Of a stretch of DNA of 32,262 nt, positions 16,486 through 23,881 are shown one piece after another (position 1 is the first letter of the stretch; every line of letters starts with the position of its first letter). The DNA is taken from NCBI GenBank assembly GCA_028276605.1, contig JAPYWC010000002.1:1-32262 (forward strand). Reading direction: 5' to 3'. Source of the stretch: Desulfurococcales archaeon (GTDB lineage: Archaea; Thermoproteota; Thermoprotei_A; Sulfolobales; Ignisphaeraceae). The notes beneath the pieces are model-generated. The model was given only the letters and a program-made list of their open reading frames with translations, did not search any database and was not told the origin of the DNA. The position numbers and the translations under genes are program-made.

Positions 16486-17259
16486 TCATTGTCTTTCAAT
16501 CGCTTCTTTTATAATCTTCGTTACGGAGATTAATGAGGTACCAATCTTTTTCACAAGTTCAAGCATTGAAGCCCCGTAGAATTTCTCAGCATTACTGATA
16601 TAGGGTATGCATCCTAGATATGGAATTGCAAGTTGTTGCGCTTTTTGCGCAATAATGCTTTCATCACCGCCACTTAAACACATATTGCCAATAAGGCCAA
16701 GGATTTTTATATTTTCAGAGAGCATTGTTCTCACAATTCTTTCCGTGGCTTTTAATGCAAGTGCTGCAGGTGTTGAAACCAGGAGTACCTTAGGCTCCTT
16801 TACTTCAATAAGTAGCCTAAGGAACTCTAAGTGAGTATCGGAAAAGCCTGGAGGGCTATCAATCAACATAATTTTACCACTCCACCTCGTTATGGCTAGG
16901 AGTTCTCTAATAACATTCACTATATCATTACCTCTAAGCGGCACCGTCAAATCCTTTACAAATGCGGCTAAAGTCATGAGCTCTATTCCTGGAGCAACTC
17001 TAATCGGTTTTATTCCCATTTCTTCCTCTATCTTCAAATCACTTTCGTCGAGCCCAAGGACAATATGAAGACTTGGGTTAGCAAAGTCAGCGTCCAGTAA
17101 AGAGACTGTGAATTCGTTATAAAGGGCTAGAGAATATGCCGTCAACGCTGTGATGAATGTTTTTCCAACGCCACCCTTAGGACTAAATATAGGGATTACT
17201 AGAGAGAATTTCTCTAGGTTTCTTTTGGCAGCAGTAATTCTAGGATCCACTATACTCAT
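16486..17259 (-). CDS. hypB: Mrp/MinD-family ATPase, probable archaeal-type HypB (nickel insertion)
   Basis: The 257-residue protein has the deviant Walker A SPKGGVGKT, the DADFANPSLH block and a Walker B LIDSPPGF, as in Mrp/NBP35/MinD ATPases. It lacks the CPxC pair of Fe-S scaffold members. In Thermococcus an Mrp/MinD-type ATPase replaces the classical GTPase HypB and works with HypA to deliver nickel to [NiFe]-hydrogenase. Here the gene follows hypA with the hypA stop TAA touching the ATG, and it faces hypF. This makes a HypB role likely. A general Fe-S carrier or cell-division ATPase is the alternative, judged less likely from context. Confidence 0.8.
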   Translation of the reverse strand: MSIVDPRITAAKRNLEKFSLVIPIFSPKGGVGKTFITALTAYSLALYNEFTVSLLDADFANPSLHIVLGLDESDLKIEEEMGIKPIRVAPGIELMTLAAFVKDLTVPLRGNDIVNVIRELLAITRWSGKIMLIDSPPGFSDTHLEFLRLLIEVKEPKVLLVSTPAALALKATERIVRTMLSENIKILGLIGNMCLSGGDESIIAQKAQQLAIPYLGCIPYISNAEKFYGASMLELVKKIGTSLISVTKIIKEAIERQ

Positions 17260-17655
17260 TTATATCAGCCTAACGTAGACGCCTCTTCCGCTTATAATCT
17301 CAAAATCTCGTGATCCACATCTAGGGCACTGAATGTAGCTATGTGCTACCTCTGGAATGAAATGTATTGCCTCCTTTGCATCTTCTGTTATTGGTGTATC
17401 AGAAAGTCTCCACGTATAACCACATCTATTGCATCTGAACCTAGCTTCTTCTCTTACAATACGTATATTAATCTTTATCCCCCTTTCTTGGTAGGTAAGC
17501 TCCTTCAATTCATTTAAATTATACTCAAATATCTCCATATCTATTGATTGTAACTCCCCCACCACAACTTCAGCATTGATGTTATTTAATGATCTTTTGT
17601 TCGCCTCCTCTACTAATGTCATTATCACTGCTTGTGCAAGCGCAAGCTCATGCAC
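17260..17655 (-). CDS. hypA: Hydrogenase nickel-incorporation protein HypA
   Basis: The 131-residue protein begins MHELALAQ; the N-terminal Met-His-Glu forms the nickel site of HypA. Two zinc pairs, CNRC and CPRC, are separated by a longer loop than in bacterial HypA, as in Thermococcus HypA, which pairs with an ATPase-type HypB. The start is GTG at 17655, with GTGG about eight bases upstream. It sits directly before the hypB-like ATPase and 30 bases after an unknown gene, all on the minus strand, suggesting one operon. Confidence 0.93.
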   Translation of the reverse strand: MHELALAQAVIMTLVEEANKRSLNNINAEVVVGELQSIDMEIFEYNLNELKELTYQERGIKINIRIVREEARFRCNRCGYTWRLSDTPITEDAKEAIHFIPEVAHSYIQCPRCGSRDFEIISGRGVYVRLI

Positions 17656-17685
17656 AGCAAACCACTCTTAAATGGTGGTGAATAA

Positions 17686-18348
17686 TTAGGTGAAATTTAA
17701 AAGCTTAATATATATTTCTCTGCATTCCCTGTGAACCTCGGCTATTCGGTTTTCAAGCAGCTGCTTGCTTAACGTTATTGACTCGTCAATCTTTGTTTCA
17801 ATTGTTATGCTAAGTTCATTTGTGTCATTGGATATTAATGCTATTAATACATCCCTCCTCTGCAAACCTTCGCCTATGTAAAAGCCTTTAATTATTGTTA
17901 GTTTATAAATGTCGTTAGCAGTTCTTTCTTCAACATTTTCCAGTGCTATACCTATCTTTGGTAGCGTGCTGTAAGGATTTGTAGCAAAGGTGGGGACGGT
18001 ATCAAGAGTTGAACTGCAACGTATAACTAGATTTGTCTCCTTAATAGTCACCAGTTTTGATAGCAATTTGTACAATTGTATTAAGCTATGGACTAAAGAT
18101 TTACTATTAGTTGCTGGTTCAAGAACAAAAAAGCTTGCTATCACACCATCACCTATAGGAGAGACATAAAATCTGATCTCAAGGTTTCTATCAACTATTG
18201 TCATCTTTGAGCATGTATACCTCTCTACAGCTATTGAGGCTCCAAAGTCTTTGAACATATTGTACAGGCTATAGCAAAGTTCATCAAGAGAATCTACACT
18301 ACCTATAGAGAACTTCTTTATAACTCCTGCAACAACCTCTAGATTCAT
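17686..18348 (-). CDS. Hypothetical protein upstream of hypA
   Basis: I do not recognise this 220-residue protein. It shows no signal peptide or membrane segment and looks like an alternating alpha/beta soluble fold. Three scattered cysteines near the N-terminal half and one near the C-terminus do not form CxxC pairs. It ends 30 bases before the hypA start on the same strand, so it is probably cotranscribed with hypA and hypB and may have a role in hydrogenase maturation or its control. That link rests on position only. The ATG at 18348 is the only good start; no strong ribosome binding site is close to it. Confidence 0.7.
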   Translation of the reverse strand: MNLEVVAGVIKKFSIGSVDSLDELCYSLYNMFKDFGASIAVERYTCSKMTIVDRNLEIRFYVSPIGDGVIASFFVLEPATNSKSLVHSLIQLYKLLSKLVTIKETNLVIRCSSTLDTVPTFATNPYSTLPKIGIALENVEERTANDIYKLTIIKGFYIGEGLQRRDVLIALISNDTNELSITIETKIDESITLSKQLLENRIAEVHRECREIYIKLLNFT

Positions 18349-18459
18349 TTACTGTTATACCCTTTACCTGGGGATAACGAGTTAAGGCTCCAAGGTTTAA
18401 GCACTTTCTAGAACAGGTTTTAACCTTATGTACCTAGGGTTTACAATAAAATTTCTTGA

Positions 18460-19008
18460 TTATATCCTTTCCTCTACAAACTGCGAAAATATATTCACCG
18501 CAGCCACTTTACTTTCTCTAGGATTGATTAAGGCAACACCCTTTCTTGGAATGCCAAAAACTATGAAACCACTTGGAACTATAAGTGTTAGTGCAAGTGC
18601 AAGGAGGTCTTCTTCACCATCAACTATAACTAGGCTTTTTGGCACCTTACACGCTTCTTTAAGCTTCTCTAGGCACTCAAACGATATTGTGCCCTGGGGG
18701 TTTGAGCATCTAAATATATGCATAAACTTATTAATGTTGTTATGCATGGCGTTGTAGTGATGCCGCATTACATTATTGTCAATTACGCAAAGTCGTGGCG
18801 TTCCAATATAGTTTAGAAAAGTCTCACAGGTATAGTCGCCAACAACATATACCTCATATAGGTGTGTATAGAGGTAGGACCTTAGTGTAAAAGCTACATA
18901 CTCTCTGGGTCCCTCAATAAAAAGTATTAATTTATTATATTCGTAGGGTTTGCTTAATTGGGTTCTAAGTGTGTTTGGCATTCTATATATGGTCTGCATA
19001 CTGATCAT
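18460..19008 (-). CDS. GTP-dependent dephospho-CoA kinase (DUF359)
   Basis: This 182-residue protein matches the archaeal DUF359 family, which phosphorylates dephospho-CoA with GTP in the last step of coenzyme A synthesis. Recognised blocks are VYVVGDYTC, SNPQGTISFE, VDGEEDLLALAL and the C-terminal SGFIVFGIPRKGVALI. The segment that in homologues reads like D-x-K-T-x-R is DNNVMR here, so the lysine is missing; activity therefore needs checking. It lies 14 bases after the IleRS stop and is probably cotranscribed with it. A second ATG at 18999 is a possible start. Confidence 0.75.
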   Translation of the reverse strand: MISMQTIYRMPNTLRTQLSKPYEYNKLILFIEGPREYVAFTLRSYLYTHLYEVYVVGDYTCETFLNYIGTPRLCVIDNNVMRHHYNAMHNNINKFMHIFRCSNPQGTISFECLEKLKEACKVPKSLVIVDGEEDLLALALTLIVPSGFIVFGIPRKGVALINPRESKVAAVNIFSQFVEERI

Positions 19009-19022
19009 ATCTAGGTACGTAT

Positions 19023-21989
19023 CTAGGTATGCAATTTAATGTAAACTTCGTAATCTTCTATAATCCATTGTTTAGCATCTTCAGGTTTTGATTGTATTAG
19101 CGTTAATTTTTCTGCTCTTACTTCGTTCTTGATGTAGTCTGCATACTTCTCTAGAGCTTTTTTCATCGTATCATGAGGTGTGTATACTATAACTTCTTTC
19201 AGTACATAGTCTACGGGTAGTGATAACTCCTTTCTGTACACCTGGACCCTTCTTATAAAGTCTCTTGCTAGTCCCTCAAGCAGTAGTTCTTCGTCAATAG
19301 TGATATCGATGTATATTTCAATCGGCTTCTCAGAAGCCTTAACTATGTTATTGCCTTGAGGAGCTTCCCTAACTACATCAACTTGCTTAATATTTGCATA
19401 TATTTCAACTATGTGCTTAGCTTTCTTCACATCATCAATGTCTGTGTTTATTACAATCCATGCATGTTTTAATGGCCAGCGCCTTTTTATGCCATGCTTA
19501 GCTCTAATTGCTAGAACGTCTTCACATGCCTTGAACAGTGCCGAAACAGTGTTCCACACTTTTTCATTCAATAGATTCTGAGGTATTGAAGGCCACTTCT
19601 CAAAATGTACGCTTTCTAGGGCATGTTCAGGATCATACTTCTTTACAAATGCATTGTACAGATACTCTGATATAAAGGGTGCGAATGGAGCTAAAACTTT
19701 GAGCAATGTTGATAGAACATAGAATAATGTTGCATAAGCAGACCTCTTCTCTGGTGCATTTCCTTCGATCCACACCCTAGGCCTTATCACCGTTATGTAT
19801 CGATGACTTAGAGATTCTTTAATAAAGTTGATCAAAGCTCTTACAGCAGTATGTAGCTCCCCTTTACTAATGCTCCTCTCTACAGTTTTTATAGTGTTAT
19901 GCAGTTCATATATTATCCACAAATCCTCCGGTAACAAGTTCTGCATATCTGTTTCTAAGTTCTTCGCACTCCATTTATCTAAGCTCATGTACATATCGGC
20001 AAAATTGACAGAGCTCCAAAGAATGTTTAGATCTGCTATAATGCTCTTAACCTCGTCAGGATCAAAGTTTATGTTATCCCATGGTGCTGCTTTTGCTGTT
20101 AGGTAGAGTCTCAGTGGATCAGCACCCCATTTTTCCATAAAGTCCCGCGCCCAAATTACATTACCCCTGCTTTTGCTCATCTTCTTTCCGTGTTTATCTA
20201 GGACATGCCCTTGACAGAGAACTGATCTGTATGGGCTCTTTCCATATAATGCTACTGAAGTGAAGAGTAGCGTATAAAACCAGCCCCTTGTCTGGTCAAT
20301 AGCTTCGGTTATCCAATCGTATGGGAATAAATGGTTAAACAGGTGCGGTGCATTCAATTGATAAAGTGCAGCAGTATGAGCCATTCCGCTATCCATCCAT
20401 ACATCAACAACAAATGGTTCACGCTTCATTGGTGTACCACACTTTGGGCACATTATTGTGATGCTATCTATCCATGGTCTGTGAACCTCTTGAACTTTTT
20501 GCCCAGATAGCTTCTCTAACTCCTCTATGCTTCCTACAGCAATCCTATAGCCACATTTTGGACACGTCCATATTGGTAGTGGTGTACCCCAATATCGTTC
20601 TCTGGAGATGCACCAATCTCTTGCATTCTTTAACCAATCTTCAAATCTCTTCCCAGCCCAATCAGGATACCATACAACAGCGCTATTCTCTCTAAGCATC
20701 ACATCCTTTATTGGATCTACCCTTATGAACCACTGTCTATCAGCGTAATACATTAGTGGTGTGTCGCATCTCCAACAATGTGGGTACTCATGCTCTATTA
20801 CTCCAACGTGTACAACGAGTCCTTTCCTCTTGAGATCTTCTATAACCTCTTTATTTACATCCTTAAACCACTTCCCGCTATACTTTCCTGCTTCAGCTGT
20901 AAATATACCATTCTTCTGAATGGGTTTGAAAACTATTAGACCAAATTTCTTTCCCAGTTCAAAGTCTTCAGGTCCATGTGCAGGAGCTATATGTACTATA
21001 CCAGTTCCTTCCTCCATGCTTACCCAGTCAGCTATGAGTACGCGATGGTTAGGTGCACCATGCTTTTTATGCTCAGGAACCTCATCTAGTAATGGATGGA
21101 TATACTCCTTGTTATAAAGTGATGATCCTAGGAATTTTTCAACAATCTTATAGTCCTTAATTCCAGTCTCATTAATAAATGGCTTTAGCCTCTTCTCAGC
21201 TACTACCCAATACTCGTTTCCAACCTGTATCTTTACATATTCTTCATTTGGGTGTACAGCTAAGGCTTCGTTAGCTATAATAGTCCAGGGTGTGGTTGTC
21301 CATGCAATTAGATACACATCTTCGTTTACCAACTTTACCTTGAAGTAGAGGCTGGGATCCTTAACAACCTTGTAACCTAAAGCAACCTCATGCGAACTTA
21401 ATGCAGTTTCGCATCTTGGACACACGGGTACAACTCTATAATCTTCGTATAGGTATCCTTTCTCCCACATTCTTTTTAAGAAGCTCCAAACAGCTTCAAT
21501 ATATTTTGGATGTCTAGTCTCATAAGCATGGTCATAGTCTAGCCACAAACCTAGTCTTTCGCTATCTTTGCGCCAATGCTCTATGTAGTAATCGACAAGT
21601 TTTTGACACTCTAGAACAAATTTATCCACTCCGTAGCTCTCTATATCCTTCTTTGTTTTGAACTTTAGATTACGTTCAACCTCTAACTCTACTGGTAAAC
21701 CTTGAGTATCCCAACCTGCTTGATCCCATACACAATACCCATTCATTCTGTAGTATCTCAGCACAATGTCTTTGAATGTTCTACCCCTTGCATGACCCAC
21801 GTGCATAAATCCGTTGGCTGTTGGGGGTCCCTCTAGGAACCTGAATATCTTCCCCTCTTTATTTGAGCATAGACGTTGCTTTAACCTCTCATATATATTG
21901 TTCTTCCTCCAGAATTCTAATACCCACTTCTCAACCTCAAGAGGATTATACCTACCCCTAATACTAGGTTCTGCGGATAATGCTACCAC
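19023..21989 (-). CDS. ileS: Isoleucine--tRNA ligase
   Basis: A 988-residue class I aminoacyl-tRNA synthetase. HVGH at residues 63-66 and KMSKS near residue 600 form the catalytic site, and the large CP1 editing domain lies between them with the WTTTPWTIIANEALAVHP block. Zinc-type CPRC, CPKC and CPKC pairs are present. The QTRGWF and AKAAPWDNINF segments and the C-terminal anticodon-binding part fit archaeal/eukaryote-type IleRS rather than ValRS or LeuRS. The start is GTG at 21989. TATATAAG on minus (22026-22033) lies about 40 bases upstream and would give a leader of roughly 14 bases. Confidence 0.94.
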   Translation of the reverse strand: MVALSAEPSIRGRYNPLEVEKWVLEFWRKNNIYERLKQRLCSNKEGKIFRFLEGPPTANGFMHVGHARGRTFKDIVLRYYRMNGYCVWDQAGWDTQGLPVELEVERNLKFKTKKDIESYGVDKFVLECQKLVDYYIEHWRKDSERLGLWLDYDHAYETRHPKYIEAVWSFLKRMWEKGYLYEDYRVVPVCPRCETALSSHEVALGYKVVKDPSLYFKVKLVNEDVYLIAWTTTPWTIIANEALAVHPNEEYVKIQVGNEYWVVAEKRLKPFINETGIKDYKIVEKFLGSSLYNKEYIHPLLDEVPEHKKHGAPNHRVLIADWVSMEEGTGIVHIAPAHGPEDFELGKKFGLIVFKPIQKNGIFTAEAGKYSGKWFKDVNKEVIEDLKRKGLVVHVGVIEHEYPHCWRCDTPLMYYADRQWFIRVDPIKDVMLRENSAVVWYPDWAGKRFEDWLKNARDWCISRERYWGTPLPIWTCPKCGYRIAVGSIEELEKLSGQKVQEVHRPWIDSITIMCPKCGTPMKREPFVVDVWMDSGMAHTAALYQLNAPHLFNHLFPYDWITEAIDQTRGWFYTLLFTSVALYGKSPYRSVLCQGHVLDKHGKKMSKSRGNVIWARDFMEKWGADPLRLYLTAKAAPWDNINFDPDEVKSIIADLNILWSSVNFADMYMSLDKWSAKNLETDMQNLLPEDLWIIYELHNTIKTVERSISKGELHTAVRALINFIKESLSHRYITVIRPRVWIEGNAPEKRSAYATLFYVLSTLLKVLAPFAPFISEYLYNAFVKKYDPEHALESVHFEKWPSIPQNLLNEKVWNTVSALFKACEDVLAIRAKHGIKRRWPLKHAWIVINTDIDDVKKAKHIVEIYANIKQVDVVREAPQGNNIVKASEKPIEIYIDITIDEELLLEGLARDFIRRVQVYRKELSLPVDYVLKEVIVYTPHDTMKKALEKYADYIKNEVRAEKLTLIQSKPEDAKQWIIEDYEVYIKLHT

Positions 21990-22025
21990 CCTAGTCAGGT
22001 TCCGCTACTTAGTCTGTATCAAGGA

Positions 22026-22033
22026 CTTATATA
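22026..22033 (-). promoter_or_regulatory. TATA box of ileS
   Basis: The minus-strand octamer TATATAAG is a near-consensus archaeal TATA box. Its centre predicts transcription start near 22003, about 14 bases before the GTG start of ileS. It lies in the 94-base gap between ileS and the upstream tRNA-binding protein gene. Confidence 0.55.
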
Positions 22034-22083
22034 GTGTTCGTATGTGCTTAGTAAAAACCTTTACTTTTTTTAAAGCATTGAAC

Positions 22084-22440
22084 CTAGCATATACGTGAAC
22101 CTGGTGCAGCTTCACCCTCTACAGTCACAATGCGCGGCTTTCCTTGATCACAGGTAGCCAAGATCATGCCCTGGCTCTCATAGCCCATTAACTTCTTGGG
22201 CTTTAGATTTGCTACTACAACAACTCTCTTTCCAATTAATTCTTCTGGCGAATACCACTCTGCCAAGCCAGCAATAATTTGTCTCTCCTCTGTCCCAAGA
22301 TCTACAAGTAGTCTAAGAAGTTTTTTGGAGCCAGGGATTTTCTCAGCGTGCTTTACAACACCAACTCTAAGATCTACTTTCTTGAAGTATTCAATATCTA
22401 TTTGTTCTCCTTCTAGATTTGTTGAGTTAGAAGTTTGCAA
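22084..22440 (-). CDS. tRNA-binding OB-fold protein (MetRS beta-subunit-like)
   Basis: The 118-residue protein is a free-standing tRNA-binding domain of the EMAP-II/Trbp111/MetG C-terminal type. Typical segments are FKKVDLRVGVVKHAEKIPGS, RQIIAGLAEWY, VVVVANLKPKKLMGYESQGM and a final GEAAPGSRI. Such domains bind tRNA elbows and often act as a detached subunit of methionyl-tRNA synthetase. The TTG start at 22440 follows GGTG by about seven bases, while the only nearby ATG is out of frame. It is 94 bases upstream of ileS on the same strand. Confidence 0.88.
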   Translation of the reverse strand: MQTSNSTNLEGEQIDIEYFKKVDLRVGVVKHAEKIPGSKKLLRLLVDLGTEERQIIAGLAEWYSPEELIGKRVVVVANLKPKKLMGYESQGMILATCDQGKPRIVTVEGEAAPGSRIC

Positions 22441-22528
22441 GGTTTAGCACCATATGCATCTTTGTCACAATTCATTTATGTTGAGAGACAAAATATCTTT
22501 ATGATCTTTCAATAATCTTTTTCAACAT

Positions 22529-23266
22529 TTAAAGTGCATTTTTTAGAATTGAGAATGTTGTTGTTGTTATGAATGGAAGTGTTAAGTTGTCTTCAGGGCT
22601 AATGGATTCGATAATGAGAGCTATAAGGCATGTGACTAAACTTAACAACATATTGCGTGTTATTATGTACAGCACAAATGTAAATGCAAGAAATGATGTA
22701 ATATAAGCCGTGATTGTATGCTTAAAAACTTTCCTGCTTCGGGTATCGATGATTGTAATAATGCCTGCAACGCCATCTACTAAGGCAAGTGCAAGTATAC
22801 CTACATACGTGTCTTCTCGCCAAATTGCATAACTGAGCGATATTGATAGAAGTGTAAATGTTATACTAATGTAGCCATACCTCCTCTCATAGTCTCTCTT
22901 AACATTGTCTATTAACGATAGTAACTGTTTCTCTAATTTACTCATGATTTTATCCATGTTCTTTAAAAAATCAGATAGTGGTGTAGCTTCAAAACTTTGA
23001 GATGCATAATCTAAAAGTCTCTTTCTATGTTCGCTTACAATGCTTGCAATAACTGTTTCAAGATTTTGAACCCTTATTTGAACACTATTGATTACTGCAA
23101 TCACAAATGTTAAAGCAGCATATGTAACTAATGTGGGGTCAAACGCTTGATGATTGCCTATCGTGAATAATGACTTGTAGTAAGGAGTTAAAGGTAACAG
23201 AAGCAGTGTAGAGAGTAAGAGGTGTAGGAGCTTTCTTAATAGTTCAGGTTTAATCCTCTTCTCCAC
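22529..23266 (-). CDS. Polyprenol (dolichol) kinase-like integral membrane protein
   Basis: The protein has several hydrophobic segments and three landmarks of the SEC59/DGK1/VTE5 CTP-dependent lipid kinase family: ELLRKLLHL at the N-terminus, LVDGVAGIITIIDTRSRKVFKHT in the middle, and ESISPEDNLTLPFITT near the end. It may phosphorylate a polyprenol for glycan carriers, which would suit the glycosyltransferase at the window start, but this is inference. A charged segment of about 60 residues (roughly 70-130), likely helical or coiled coil, is inserted between membrane segments. I prefer GTG at 23266, nine bases after AGGTGA; GTG at 23275 is almost on top of that site. It overlaps the upstream gene. 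Confidence 0.65.
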   Translation of the reverse strand: MEKRIKPELLRKLLHLLLSTLLLLPLTPYYKSLFTIGNHQAFDPTLVTYAALTFVIAVINSVQIRVQNLETVIASIVSEHRKRLLDYASQSFEATPLSDFLKNMDKIMSKLEKQLLSLIDNVKRDYERRYGYISITFTLLSISLSYAIWREDTYVGILALALVDGVAGIITIIDTRSRKVFKHTITAYITSFLAFTFVLYIITRNMLLSLVTCLIALIIESISPEDNLTLPFITTTTFSILKNAL

Positions 23267-23843
23267 TAGCTTCACTCACCTGTTTTGATATTTCAAATTC
23301 TATGCGCTCGTATCCTCCTGTTTTCATACCCTTCCAACCATATATTGCTAGAATATTCTTGCTTACAAGATCCCACTCCTCTTGTCCACCACCGAAATCC
23401 ACTCGTAGGATTCTCGACCCTGGTGGGAAAACCCAGTAGGCTACATAATCGTATTCAACGGTCTCGCTCTGATAGATGTTCTCATATACGTTAATCCCCT
23501 CCTTTATCGGAGCTCTAAACCTGATTAGGAAGACTATGTAGGGATTCTTCTTACTCTTTCTAAACCCAATATCTATCATGACAACCCTAGGTGAAACCTT
23601 AACATTGTTTACCTTTACAACTTCCTCATCTAGAAACTGTTGCATATTAGCCCAAAGCTTGCCGACTTCCTCATTGAAGAGCTTCTCATCACTCATAATA
23701 GTTCTGTAGTATTCCAGGGGATCGTAATAATCAAAAACTAGGTAGTACGCAATGTAGCTTTTAGATACAAAGAAAAAGCCTTGTGCATATATAGGTTCAA
23801 CTCTCTTACTTGCTTCCTCAAGAAAGCTTTGAGAAGGTTTCAT
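23250..23843 (-). CDS. Hypothetical crenarchaeal protein
   Basis: I do not recognise this 197-residue protein. It is soluble, rich in aromatic residues, and has an acidic end (SEASGEED). A central stretch (VVMIDIGFRKSKKNPYIVFLIRFRAP) looks like paired beta strands. GAGGG about seven bases upstream supports the ATG at 23843. It lies 38 bases downstream of the PP-loop/ferredoxin fusion and overlaps the start of the polyprenol-kinase-like gene, so the three form a likely operon. Confidence 0.72.
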   Translation of the reverse strand: MKPSQSFLEEASKRVEPIYAQGFFFVSKSYIAYYLVFDYYDPLEYYRTIMSDEKLFNEEVGKLWANMQQFLDEEVVKVNNVKVSPRVVMIDIGFRKSKKNPYIVFLIRFRAPIKEGINVYENIYQSETVEYDYVAYWVFPPGSRILRVDFGGGQEEWDLVSKNILAIYGWKGMKTGGYERIEFEISKQVSEASGEED

Positions 23844-23881
23844 AACGGTACCCTCATGTTCTTACTAGAGTACTCTATATG

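Noticed and set aside
17656..17685. ACCAC...GTGGT inverted repeat upstream of hypA
   Set aside because: Only five base pairs with a nine-base spacer; too weak to call as an operator.
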